From an uncultured Alistipes sp. (GTDB lineage Bacteria > Bacteroidota > Bacteroidia > Bacteroidales > Rikenellaceae): a stretch of 39,691 bases of DNA. Below the pieces are notes generated by a model that saw nothing but the letters and a program-made list of their open reading frames with translations, made no database searches and was not told the origin of the DNA. The stretch spans positions 1 to 39,691 of the forward strand of contig CALLRW010000044.1 of assembly GCA_938014215.1 (NCBI GenBank), given 5' to 3'. Below, piece by piece: positions 1 through 7,695 of this stretch (position 1 is the stretch's first letter; each line of letters starts with the position of its first letter). Position numbers and translations under genes: made by a program.

Positions 1-2
1 AT

Positions 3-65
3 AAGAAATCCTATCTGAGGCCGGTGCCGCGGATCGACCTGGATCGGGAATTATTCCCCGAGTGA
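3..65 (+). CDS. 3' end of a gene cut by the window edge, possibly SusD-like
   Basis: An open frame runs in from the left edge and stops with TGA at 63-65. The last residues read KSYLRPVPRIDLDRELFPE. SusD/RagB glycan-binding lipoproteins usually end with a stretch of the type 'YLxPIPxxEIxxNPxL', so the 'YLRPVPRIDLDREL' run is compatible with that family, and a SusC/SusD pair would fit beside a pectin-degradation locus. Only 20 codons are visible, so this is a guess from one short motif. The gene is followed by a strong palindrome at 85-112. Confidence 0.3.
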   Translation, partial: KKSYLRPVPRIDLDRELFPE

Positions 66-84
66 AGACTATAACACAAAAATA

Positions 85-112
85 AGATCCACACGCCGCG
101 GCGTGTGGATCT
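85..112 (-). terminator. Perfect 28-bp palindromic terminator
   Basis: A perfect inverted repeat with 14-nt arms (AGATCCACACGCCG and its complement) and no spacer. On the minus strand it is followed by a T-rich stretch (TTATTTTTGTGTT), which suits termination of the minus-strand sugar kinase gene ending at 225; on the plus strand it lies 20 nt after the truncated gene ending at 65, so it may serve both directions. Confidence 0.7.
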
Positions 113-187
113 GAAAACAAGAATTGTTATATTTGCATATCTGAAGAATCTGAAGGCTCCTTCCCAGACACACTTTTTGAAACACTA

Positions 188-222
188 CCGGCTTCTTAAG
201 CCGGTTAAGCCGGTTAAGCCGG
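188..222. repeat. Short tandem CCGGTTAAG repeat with hairpin
   Basis: CCGGCTTCTTAAGCCGG forms a 7-bp stem and is continued by two further copies of GGTTAAGCC, directly before the stop codon (225) of the minus-strand kinase. It looks like slippage-grown repeat at a gene 3' end; it could add a second hairpin to the 3' UTR of that gene. Confidence 0.5.
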
Positions 223-224
223 GG

Positions 225-1271
225 TTAGCGGGCGATGCGGCCGTTGACCGAACCGCGGGCCAACTGGGCGGTCTCTTCGGCCGAGAACTGGCTGTAGTCG
301 CCCGGAACGGTATTTTTGATGGCGCAGGCGGCCGTGCCGAAGTCCAGTGCAAACTGCATGTCCCCGGCATGCTCGGCCAGACCGTAGATCAATCCCCCGA
401 CAAAGGCGTCGCCGACACCCACGCAGTCGACCACATGATCGATGTCGTAGACACGCGACGAGTAGAGCCGATCGTCCGTGTAGAGCGTTCCGGAGATCAG
501 ATGGTGGTTGGCGCTCAGTACGTTGCGAAGCCCGAAGACGATGGCCCGGCATCGCGGGAACCGTTGGGCCACCTGACGCGAAGCCGCTTCGTAACCCGCC
601 GTATCGGGCTCATAGGCGGCGTCCCGGGCGTCGAAACGCGGCATGTCGATCCCGAGCACGGTTTCGTATTCGTCGTCCGTGCCGAAGAAGACATCGCACT
701 GCTCCATGAGCGGTGGCAGCACCTCCTGCGGCTGTTTGCCGTATTTCCAGAGATTCTTGCGGTAGTTGATGTCGCACGAGACGGTCAGTCTGGCCTTGCG
801 GGCGGCGGCGATGGCTTCGGCGCAGACCTCGGCCGTCGAGGCGCTGACGGCCGCCGAGATGCCCGACCAGTGGAACCAACAGGCATCCTCGAAGAGCTTG
901 GCCCAGTCGATCATCCCCGGTCGCAGCGAGTCGAACGACGAGTCGGCGCGGTCGTAAACCACCTGCGACGAACGCATCGCCACGGCCTCCTCCATGTAGT
1001 AGAGTCCCAGGCGACGTCCCTGACGCACGATGTGGTCCGTCCCGACGCCGTAGCTGCGCAGGTCGTCGATGCAGGCATCGGCAATGCGGTTGTCGGGCAC
1101 GCAGGTGACAAATTCGCTCCGAAGGCCGTAGTTGGCCAGCGACACGGCCACATTGGCCTCGCTGCCGCCGTAGCTGGCTCGGAAGAGTTTCGTCTGGTTG
1201 AACCGGAGATGGTCGGGCGGCGTCAGCCGCAGCATGATCTCTCCGAAGGTAACGATTTTTTTCGTGTTCAT
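225..1271 (-). CDS. PfkB-family sugar kinase, second 2-keto-3-deoxygluconate kinase-like
   Basis: A 348-residue cytoplasmic ribokinase/PfkB-family kinase. The N-terminal GEIMLRL stretch and GGSEANVAVSLANYG (about 35-49) match the sugar-binding face of KDG kinases, and the C-terminal signature DCVGVGDAFVGG (282-293) gives the catalytic Asp288. It is clearly a paralogue of the kdgK at 4195, sharing the LYYME..A.MR.S.VVYDRA substrate region and the WFHWSGI motif, but has GVGD in place of the usual GAGD/GGGD anion hole and a 12-15 residue insertion around 208-226. KDG kinases phosphorylate 2-keto-3-deoxygluconate to KDPG; whether this copy uses KDG or another keto-sugar acid of pectin breakdown is not decidable from sequence. 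It lies downstream of the DUF4861 gene on the same strand but has its own -7 box (1294-1301). Confidence 0.8.
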   Translation of the reverse strand: MNTKKIVTFGEIMLRLTPPDHLRFNQTKLFRASYGGSEANVAVSLANYGLRSEFVTCVPDNRIADACIDDLRSYGVGTDHIVRQGRRLGLYYMEEAVAMRSSQVVYDRADSSFDSLRPGMIDWAKLFEDACWFHWSGISAAVSASTAEVCAEAIAAARKARLTVSCDINYRKNLWKYGKQPQEVLPPLMEQCDVFFGTDDEYETVLGIDMPRFDARDAAYEPDTAGYEAASRQVAQRFPRCRAIVFGLRNVLSANHHLISGTLYTDDRLYSSRVYDIDHVVDCVGVGDAFVGGLIYGLAEHAGDMQFALDFGTAACAIKNTVPGDYSQFSAEETAQLARGSVNGRIAR

Positions 1272-1293
1272 TTCATTTGCAACTAATCACCCG

Positions 1294-1301
1294 CAAAGAT
1301 A
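1294..1301 (-). promoter_or_regulatory. -7 box TATCTTTG for the minus-strand kinase
   Basis: Minus-strand TATCTTTG, an exact match to the Bacteroidetes TAnnTTTG -7 element, 22 nt upstream of the start codon at 1271. No convincing TTG -33 element is seen. It implies that the kinase can be transcribed separately from the DUF4861 gene. Confidence 0.5.
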
Positions 1302-1334
1302 GGGAAAAACTGCCGGTTTTGTCGTTTTTTCTTC

Positions 1335-1418
1335 TCCGGCGGTCGGAAACGGAACACCCCGGAAGGAAATCGATCCTCCCGGGGTGTCGGTTTTGAGCGA
1401 TCCGGCGCGACCGCCGGA
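1335..1418. terminator. Nested inverted repeats between two same-strand genes
   Basis: An outer 11-bp perfect inverted repeat (TCCGGCGGTCG 1335-1345 with 1408-1418) encloses an inner 9-bp one (ACACCCCGG 1354-1362 with 1379-1387), whose loop has further AGGA/TCCT pairing. It sits between the DUF4861 gene (stop at 1433) and the kinase start. There is no long T-run on the minus strand, so it may be an attenuating or mRNA-stabilising structure rather than a simple terminator. Confidence 0.5.
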
Positions 1419-1432
1419 TTCTCCTGTGGGGT

Positions 1433-2557
1433 TTATTTGACGACGGTCACGCGCAGCGGCTGTGTGGCGGCGGCTTCGGCACCGTTGATCTCGTCGATCC
1501 ACTCGTCCATCTCCTCGATGCCGCCCTGGCTCCAGCCCGAACCGGCATAGTAGGTGAGTGTCTCACCCGGCTTGACGCGCTCGACCGCCACGGCATGGCC
1601 CAGCGTGTCGGGGATCATCTCGCCGCCGGGGAGGATCACGCCGAGGTAGATGTCGCCGTCACGTGCGGGATCCTCCGAATCCGATGCCGCCTCGGCCATC
1701 CCCAGCCAGTCGGCGCCGCTGCGGAGCTGCTTCACGTCGTGGCGCACGAAGCCTGCCGCAACCGGCATCTCGTCGAATGCCCCCTCGTAGCGGTTGTCCA
1801 TGCGGTTGAAGCGCTGGTTGGCGTCGAGCGTGATGGTCTTCACGAGCGAAACGGGCGTGCCGTTGACGTCGAACGGGGCGTAGGTCAGTTCGACACTCGT
1901 GCGGACGGGTCCGTTGTCGAGCGTGCGGGCCGAGACGTAGTTGTGGTCCATGAACCAGAACTTTCCGTCGACGAACGGCACCGAGCCGCCCGCACCGAGC
2001 GTCACGCCCACCTTGTAGCAGTCCATTCCGTCGCCGTAGTTGTGGTGGTAGTTGCCTTTGGCATACCATTCGTTGATGACCAGTTTGTCGGTGCACTTCA
2101 CCCAGACGTCGATACCCGGCGTGATGAGCTTTTCGGGCGAGGTCTCCAGTGCGGGGCCGTAGAGGCGGTAGGCGACCTTGTTGTTCTCCCAGGCGTAGTC
2201 GTCGTAGCGTTCGGGCACGGCGCGGCCGAAGGCCTCGTCGGGGTAGGCCTCACGCACGCCGGTGACGATCCGGAAGCGGAGCTTCTCGAGGGCATCGGCA
2301 TCGGTCTGGAAGATCAGGGCCTGCGGTTCGGTCTCGCCGCGGTAGATCACCTGCGAGGGGACCTGGTGTTTTTCGTCGTCGAGGACGACAACGTTTTCGG
2401 GCGTCACCCCCTCGAGGGAGGCGATCTCCGACCAGGCGATTTCGACCGTTTCGTCGTCGCGTTCGAGTTGCGTAGTGTTCGTCACCTCGACCTTCAGGGC
2501 CGGAGTGCAGGAGGCTGCCAGCAGGGCAGCGGCTCCCAGGAGCGAGTTTCTCATCAT
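1433..2557 (-). CDS. DUF4861 lipoprotein of a pectin locus
   Basis: 374 residues from the chosen start (MMRNSLLGAAALLAASC), which gives a typical signal peptide and lipobox ending at Cys17 and so a predicted lipid-anchored protein; the frame is open to an upstream Met at 2593 but that would put a basic stretch before the signal peptide. The body has many aromatic and acidic motifs (WENNKVAYRLYGPAL, HHNYGDGMDCYKVG, YAGSGWSQGGIEEMDEW) typical of DUF4861, a beta-sandwich-like family found mainly in polysaccharide utilisation loci of Bacteroidetes, commonly those for pectin. No catalytic activity can be assigned. A good promoter lies immediately upstream (2591-2621). Divergent from uxaC, so it shares the regulatory interval 2558-2764. 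Confidence 0.75.
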   Translation of the reverse strand: MMRNSLLGAAALLAASCTPALKVEVTNTTQLERDDETVEIAWSEIASLEGVTPENVVVLDDEKHQVPSQVIYRGETEPQALIFQTDADALEKLRFRIVTGVREAYPDEAFGRAVPERYDDYAWENNKVAYRLYGPALETSPEKLITPGIDVWVKCTDKLVINEWYAKGNYHHNYGDGMDCYKVGVTLGAGGSVPFVDGKFWFMDHNYVSARTLDNGPVRTSVELTYAPFDVNGTPVSLVKTITLDANQRFNRMDNRYEGAFDEMPVAAGFVRHDVKQLRSGADWLGMAEAASDSEDPARDGDIYLGVILPGGEMIPDTLGHAVAVERVKPGETLTYYAGSGWSQGGIEEMDEWIDEINGAEAAATQPLRVTVVK

Positions 2558-2590
2558 GGGTTTTCGGGGTTTTTTCGATGTTCGTTTTGG

Positions 2591-2621
2591 CAAAATTACG
2601 ATTTTTCCGTATATTGGTCAA
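2591..2621 (-). promoter_or_regulatory. Promoter of the DUF4861 gene
   Basis: On the minus strand, TTG (plus 2619-2621), a 20-nt spacer and TAATTTTG (plus 2591-2598) match the Bacteroidetes -33/-7 consensus. The start codon is 34 nt further on. Confidence 0.6.
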
Positions 2622-2663
2622 CCAAATTGATAGATATTCGACTTAATTTGGCGATTTTTCGTA

Positions 2664-2692
2664 TTGTGACTGCGTGAAAGTCACTAATTTTA
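2664..2692 (+). promoter_or_regulatory. Candidate uxaC operon promoter with embedded operator
   Basis: TTG (2664-2666), an 18-nt spacer and TAATTTTA (2685-2692, one mismatch to TAnnTTTG). The spacer is almost filled by the inverted repeat GTGACT-N7-AGTCAC (2666-2684), placed where a repressor would block RNA polymerase. Leader to the uxaC ATG is about 65 nt. Confidence 0.45.
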
Positions 2693-2764
2693 CGTAGCGA
2701 AATGGAGGCGATTCCCGCCACCGCCCTTTCGATATGAAATTAACCGGAATACTAATCTGATACG

Positions 2765-4177
2765 ATGAAACAGTTTAATGACGAAAATTTTCTGCTGCAG
2801 ACCGAAACGGCGCAGCGTCTTTACCATGAGCATGCCGCCAAGCAGCCGATCATCGACTACCACTGCCATCTGATTCCCGAATACGTGGCGTCGAACCACC
2901 GCTTCGAGAACCTTTCGAAGATCTGGCTCGAGGGCGACCACTACAAGTGGCGCGCCATGCGTACGAACGGCGTCGAGGAGCGCTACTGCACGGGCAAGGA
3001 TACCACCGATTGGGAGAAGTTCGAGAAGTGGGCCGAGACGGTTCCCTATACGATGCGCAACCCGCTCTACCACTGGACCCACCTCGAGCTGAAGACCGCC
3101 TTCGGGGTGACCAAGCTGCTCAACCCGTCGACCGCCCGCGAAATCTACGATCATTGTACGGCGCTGCTGCAGCAGCCCGAGTACCATGCCCGCGGTCTGA
3201 TGCAGCGCTACAACGTCGAGGTGGTCTGCACGACGGACGACCCGGTCGACTCGCTCGAGCACCACATCAAGGTGCGCGAGGAGGGCTTCGCGGTGCGGAT
3301 GCTGCCGACGTGGCGTCCCGACAAGGCGATGGCCGTCGAGTCGCCGGCCGACTTCCGCGCCTACATCGAGAAGCTCTCCGACGTTTCGGGGGTCTCGATC
3401 TCGAAGTTTGCGGATGTGATCGACGCCCTGCGCGTGCGCCACAAGTTCTTCGAGTCGGTGGGGTGCCGCCTCTCGGACCATGGCATCGAGGAGTTCTACG
3501 CCGAGGATTATACCCAGCCGGAGATCGACGCCATCTTTAATAAGGTGTACGGCGGGCAGGAGCTCACCCCGCAGGAGATCCGCAAGTACAAGACCGCCAT
3601 GCTCGTCGAATTCGCCGTCATGGACCACGAGACGGGCTGGACGCAGCAGTTCCACTACGGCGCCATCCGCAACAACAACTCGCGCATGTTCGCGCAGCTG
3701 GGTCCCGATACGGGCTTCGACTCGATCGGCGACTTCACGGTGGCCAAGTCGATGTCGCGGTTCTTCGACCTGCTCGACAGCCGCGACAAGCTGACCCGCA
3801 CGATCATCTACAACCTCAATCCGCGCGACAACGAACTCGTCGCCACGATGCTCGGGAACTTCCAGGACGGCCGCTACGGCGCCGGGAAGATCCAGTTCGG
3901 ATCGGGGTGGTGGTTCCTCGACCAGAAGGATGGCATGGAGAAGCAGATGAACGCCCTCTCGACGCTGGGTCTGCTGAGCCGCTTCGTGGGGATGCTGACC
4001 GATTCGCGGTCGTTCCTCTCCTACCCGCGCCACGAGTACTTCCGCCGCACGCTGTGCAACCTCCTGGGCAACGACATCGAACAGGGGCTGCTCCCGGCCT
4101 CGGAGATCGACTTCATCGGCCGCGAGATCGTCGAGGGAATCTGCTACCGCAATGCAAAGAACTTCTTTAAATTCTAA
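2765..4177 (+). CDS. uxaC: Glucuronate/galacturonate isomerase
   Basis: 470 residues, the usual length for UxaC. It isomerises D-galacturonate to D-tagaturonate (and D-glucuronate to D-fructuronate) in the cytoplasm. The amidohydrolase-like metal site motif DYHCHL (31-36, His33 and His35) and long stretches such as FENLSKIWLEGDHYKWRAMRTNGV and YNLNPRDNELVATMLGNFQDG are characteristic of the family. It is the first gene of a plus-strand operon with kdgK (17-nt gap), eda, exuT, uxaB, uxaA and a pectinesterase. Because UxaB/UxaA but not UxuA/UxuB follow, galacturonate is the likely main substrate here. Confidence 0.95.
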   Translation: MKQFNDENFLLQTETAQRLYHEHAAKQPIIDYHCHLIPEYVASNHRFENLSKIWLEGDHYKWRAMRTNGVEERYCTGKDTTDWEKFEKWAETVPYTMRNPLYHWTHLELKTAFGVTKLLNPSTAREIYDHCTALLQQPEYHARGLMQRYNVEVVCTTDDPVDSLEHHIKVREEGFAVRMLPTWRPDKAMAVESPADFRAYIEKLSDVSGVSISKFADVIDALRVRHKFFESVGCRLSDHGIEEFYAEDYTQPEIDAIFNKVYGGQELTPQEIRKYKTAMLVEFAVMDHETGWTQQFHYGAIRNNNSRMFAQLGPDTGFDSIGDFTVAKSMSRFFDLLDSRDKLTRTIIYNLNPRDNELVATMLGNFQDGRYGAGKIQFGSGWWFLDQKDGMEKQMNALSTLGLLSRFVGMLTDSRSFLSYPRHEYFRRTLCNLLGNDIEQGLLPASEIDFIGREIVEGICYRNAKNFFKF

Positions 4178-4194
4178 CCGCTGAATACCAAACC

Positions 4195-5214
4195 ATGAAA
4201 ATCGTAACCTTAGGAGAGATCATGCTGCGTCTTTCGACGCCCGGCAATACCCGTTTCGTACAGTCCGATTCGTTCGACGTCGTCTACGGCGGCGGCGAGG
4301 CCAACGTGGCCGTTTCGTGCGCCAACTACGGCCACGACGCCTACTTCGTCACCAAACTTCCGAAACACGAGATCGGCCAGGCGGCCGTCAACGCGCTGCG
4401 TCGCTACGGCGTGCGGACCGACTACATCGCCCGCGGCGGCGACCGCGTCGGGATCTACTACCTCGAGACCGGAGCCTCGATGCGCCCCTCGAAGGTGATC
4501 TACGACCGCGCCCATTCGGCCATTGCCGAGGCCGACCCGTCGGATTTCGACTTCGACACGATCATGGAGGGGGCCGACTGGTTCCACTGGTCGGGCATCA
4601 CGCCGGCCATCTCGGACAAGGCGGCCGAACTGACGCGTCTGGCCTGCGAGGCGGCAAAGCGTCACGGCGTCACCGTGTCGGTCGACCTGAACTTCCGCAA
4701 GAAGCTCTGGACCAAGGAGAAGGCTCAGTCGATCATGAAGCCGCTGATGCAGTACGTCGACGTCTGCATCGGCAACGAGGAGGATGCCGAACTGTGCCTG
4801 GGCTTCAAGCCCGATGCCGATGTCGAGGGCGGTGAGACCAATGCCGAGGGCTACAAGGGGATCTTCCGCCAGATGGCCCAGACCTTCGGGTTCAAGTACG
4901 TGGTCTCGACGCTGCGCGAGTCGTTCTCGGCCTCGCACAACGGCTGGAAGGCCATGATCTACAACGGCCGGGAGTTCTACGAGTCGAAGCGTTACGACAT
5001 CAACCCGATCGTCGACCGTGTCGGCGGCGGCGATTCGTTCTCGGGCGGCATCATCCACGGCCTGCTGACCAAACCGACGCAGGGCGAGGCCCTCGAGTTT
5101 GCGGTGGCCGCCTCGGCGCTCAAACACACGATCAACGGCGACTTCAACCTTGTCTCGGCCGAGGAGGTCGAGGCTCTGGCCGGCGGCAACGCCAGCGGCC
5201 GCGTACAGCGATAA
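4195..5214 (+). CDS. kdgK: 2-keto-3-deoxygluconate kinase
   Basis: 339-residue PfkB-family kinase that phosphorylates 2-keto-3-deoxygluconate (KDG) with ATP to KDPG. GGGEANVAVSCANYG (32-46) lines the sugar site, YYLETGASMRPSKVIYDRA (88-106) is typical of KDG kinases, and DRVGGGDSFSGG holds the catalytic base Asp280. It lies 17 nt after uxaC and is followed after 83 nt by eda, which uses its product. Compared with the paralogue at 225-1271 it keeps the canonical glycine in the anion hole. Confidence 0.93.
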   Translation: MKIVTLGEIMLRLSTPGNTRFVQSDSFDVVYGGGEANVAVSCANYGHDAYFVTKLPKHEIGQAAVNALRRYGVRTDYIARGGDRVGIYYLETGASMRPSKVIYDRAHSAIAEADPSDFDFDTIMEGADWFHWSGITPAISDKAAELTRLACEAAKRHGVTVSVDLNFRKKLWTKEKAQSIMKPLMQYVDVCIGNEEDAELCLGFKPDADVEGGETNAEGYKGIFRQMAQTFGFKYVVSTLRESFSASHNGWKAMIYNGREFYESKRYDINPIVDRVGGGDSFSGGIIHGLLTKPTQGEALEFAVAASALKHTINGDFNLVSAEEVEALAGGNASGRVQR

Positions 5215-5297
5215 CCTGCGACGTGTGGCGGGGCGGTCCTGCATCGCCTCGGCCGCCGTCGGATTTCGATCATTGAATTGTAAAGCAACAGAGAGAT

Positions 5298-5969
5298 ATG
5301 GCACGTTTTTCTAAAATGCAAGTCATGGAGGCCATCGCCAAGACCGGGATGGTTCCTGTTTTCTACCATGCGGATGCCGAGGTGGCCAAACAGGTCGTCA
5401 AGGCCTGCTACGAGGGCGGTGTTCGCGCCTTCGAATTCACCAACCGCGGCGATTTCGCTTCGGAGGTCTTCATCGAGGTGATCAAGTTCGCCGCCCGGGA
5501 GTGCCCCGAGATGGTGCTGGGCGTCGGCACGGTGGTCGATGCCCCGACGGCCGCCCTCTATATCCAGTACGGCGCCAACTTCGTCGTGGGGCCCTATCTG
5601 AACCCCGAGGTGGCGAAGGTCTGCAACCGCCATCTGGTCCCCTATACGCCGGGCTGCGGTTCGGTCACGGAGATCGGCATCGCCCAGGAGCTGGGCTGCG
5701 ACCTGACGAAGGTCTTCCCGGCAGGCAACGTCGGCGGACCGTCGTTCGTCAAGAACGTTAAGGCACCGCTGCCGTGGTCGAACATCATGGCCACGGGCGC
5801 CGTCGAACCTACGGAGGAGAACCTCACGGCGTGGTTCAAGGCCGGTGTCTTCTGCGTGGGCATGGGCTCGCAGCTCTTCCCGAAGGCCGTCATCGCCGCC
5901 CGTGACTGGAAGGCCATTACCGAGAAGTGCCGCTTCGCCCTCGACGTGATCGCCACGGCCCGCGGCTGA
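5298..5969 (+). CDS. eda: KDPG / 4-hydroxy-2-oxoglutarate aldolase
   Basis: 223-residue class I aldolase that cleaves KDPG to pyruvate and glyceraldehyde-3-phosphate, the last step of the pathway. The catalytic Glu46 (in FEFTNRG), the GVGTV strand (75-79), the PYTPGC loop (115-120) and the Schiff-base Lys138 (TKVFPAG) are all in place. The FEFTNRG form, in place of the proteobacterial EVTLRT-like motif, is common in Bacteroidetes homologues. The start ATG follows an AGAGAG purine run. Its TGA stop is the first element of the GATC array that follows. Confidence 0.93.
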   Translation: MARFSKMQVMEAIAKTGMVPVFYHADAEVAKQVVKACYEGGVRAFEFTNRGDFASEVFIEVIKFAARECPEMVLGVGTVVDAPTAALYIQYGANFVVGPYLNPEVAKVCNRHLVPYTPGCGSVTEIGIAQELGCDLTKVFPAGNVGGPSFVKNVKAPLPWSNIMATGAVEPTEENLTAWFKAGVFCVGMGSQLFPKAVIAARDWKAITEKCRFALDVIATARG

Positions 5970-6066
5970 TCCGCGACTGATCGCTGTTGATCCACGGCGA
6001 TCCGCAGTGATCCGCAATTGATCTGCTGTTGATCCGTGGCTGATCCACGGCGATCCGCAGTTGATC
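5968..6066. repeat. GATC array with 10-11 bp spacing
   Basis: Ten GATC tetramers start at 5968, 5979, 5989, 5999, 6009, 6020, 6031, 6042, 6052 and 6063, giving spacings of 10 or 11 bp (mean about 10.6). The surrounding units are variants of TGATCCGCAGT/TGATCCACGG. The array begins in the eda stop codon and occupies half of the eda-exuT spacer, inside the operon. Confidence 0.9.
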
Positions 6067-6165
6067 CAACCCCGTCTGCAGACGGTCGCTCCGGCGGTTT
6101 ACCAATCGCCGCCGGAGCCCCTCATGCGGCTCTCCAACTCCCCGAACTACCTAAAAAACCGATCA

Positions 6166-7623
6166 ATGACCAATAAAAAATCCGCTCTCGCCGGGAAGAT
6201 GACGCAGTATCGCTGGGTGATCTGTGCGATGTTGTTCTTCGCGACGACCGTCAACTACCTCGACCGCCAGGTGCTCTCGCTCACGTGGGACGAGTTCATC
6301 AAGCCCGAATTCCACTGGAACGAGTACCATTACGGTCTGATTACCTCGATCTTCTCGATCGTCTATGCCATCTGCATGCTCTTCGCCGGGCGTTTCGTCG
6401 ACTGGATGGGCACCAAGAAGGGTTACCTCTGGGCCATCGGCATCTGGTCGACCGGAGCCTGTGCCCACGCCCTGTGCGGCGTGGCCACCGAGGCGTGGGT
6501 CGATCTGCCCGACGCCGCAGCTCTGCGTGCCGTGGAGGCCGGCTCGGCCGTCGCCGCCACGATCGCCATGGTCAGCATGTACTTCTTCATCGCCGCACGC
6601 TGCATCCTGGCCCTGGGTGAGGCCGGCAACTTCCCCGCCGCCATCAAGGTGACGGCCGAGTACTTCCCCAAGAAGGACCGCGCCTACGCCACGTCGATCT
6701 TCAATGCCGGAGCCTCGATCGGCGCCCTGTTCGCGCCGCTGACCATCCCGCTGCTGGCCAAGGCATGGGGCTGGGAGTTGGCCTTCATCGTCATCGGTGC
6801 GCTGGGCTTCATCTGGATGGGCTTCTGGGTCTTCCTCTACAAGAAACCCTCGGAGCAGCCCCGCGTCAATGCCGCCGAGCTCGAGTACATCGAGCAGGAC
6901 AAACACGAGGTCGTCGACGGCGAGAAGGTCGACCAGATGCAGGACTCGGAGAAGATTTCGTTCTGGAAAACCCTGAGCTTCAAGCAGACGTGGGCCTTCG
7001 CCTTCGGCAAGTTCATGACCGACGGCGTGTGGTGGTTCTTCCTCTTCTGGACGCCGTCGTACCTCAATTCGCAGTTCGGCATCAAGATGTCCGAGGGGCT
7101 GGGCGTGGCGCTGATCTTCACGCTCTACGCCATCACGATGCTCTCGATCTACGGCGGCAAGCTCCCGACGATCATCATTAACCGCACGGGGCTGAACCCC
7201 TATTCCGCCCGCATGCGTGCGATGCTGATCTTCGCCTTCTTCCCGCTGCTGGTGCTGCTGGCCCAGCCGCTGGGGACGATCTCGCCGTGGTTCCCGATCG
7301 TGATGATCGGCATCGGCGGCGCTGCCCATCAGTCGTGGTCGGCCAACATCTTCTCGACGGTGGGCGACATGTTCCCCAAGTCGGCCATCGCAACGGTAAC
7401 GGGTATCGGCGGCATGGCCGGCGGCGTGGGGTCGATGATCCTGCAGTGGTTCGCCGGCTGGCTCTTCGTCCATGCCGACAAGACCGGCATGCACTTCATG
7501 GGCTTCGAAGGCAAACCGGCCGGTTACTTCGTGGTCTTCTGCATCTGCGCCGTGGCCTACCTCGTGGGGTGGATCGTCATGAAGGCACTCGTCCCGAAAT
7601 ACAAACCCATCGTAATCGAATAA
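6166..7623 (+). CDS. exuT: MFS hexuronate:H+ symporter (ExuT-like)
   Basis: 485 residues when started at ATG 6166 (MTNKKSALAGKM); the frame is open further upstream through the GATC array but no family homology is visible there. It is an inner-membrane carrier of the major facilitator, anion:cation symporter family, with about 12 hydrophobic segments. YRWVICAMLFFATTVNYLDRQVLSLTWD in TM1 and the GR-x-D-x-x-G-T-K-K-G loop (about 68-80) are hallmarks of ExuT/GarP/GudP transporters, and GEAGNFPAAIKVTAEYFP is the family's TM4-5 signature. An insert of some 30 residues (ATEAWVDLPDAAALRAVEAGSA) lies between TM3 and TM4, common in Bacteroidetes versions. The position between eda and uxaB supports galacturonate as substrate. 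Confidence 0.88.
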   Translation: MTNKKSALAGKMTQYRWVICAMLFFATTVNYLDRQVLSLTWDEFIKPEFHWNEYHYGLITSIFSIVYAICMLFAGRFVDWMGTKKGYLWAIGIWSTGACAHALCGVATEAWVDLPDAAALRAVEAGSAVAATIAMVSMYFFIAARCILALGEAGNFPAAIKVTAEYFPKKDRAYATSIFNAGASIGALFAPLTIPLLAKAWGWELAFIVIGALGFIWMGFWVFLYKKPSEQPRVNAAELEYIEQDKHEVVDGEKVDQMQDSEKISFWKTLSFKQTWAFAFGKFMTDGVWWFFLFWTPSYLNSQFGIKMSEGLGVALIFTLYAITMLSIYGGKLPTIIINRTGLNPYSARMRAMLIFAFFPLLVLLAQPLGTISPWFPIVMIGIGGAAHQSWSANIFSTVGDMFPKSAIATVTGIGGMAGGVGSMILQWFAGWLFVHADKTGMHFMGFEGKPAGYFVVFCICAVAYLVGWIVMKALVPKYKPIVIE

Positions 7624-7695
7624 CGTCCGGCGGCGAAACGGGCGGTGCGGCGAGCCGGTCCGCCGTTCGTTCCGGGCACTAAACCCTGCAAAACC

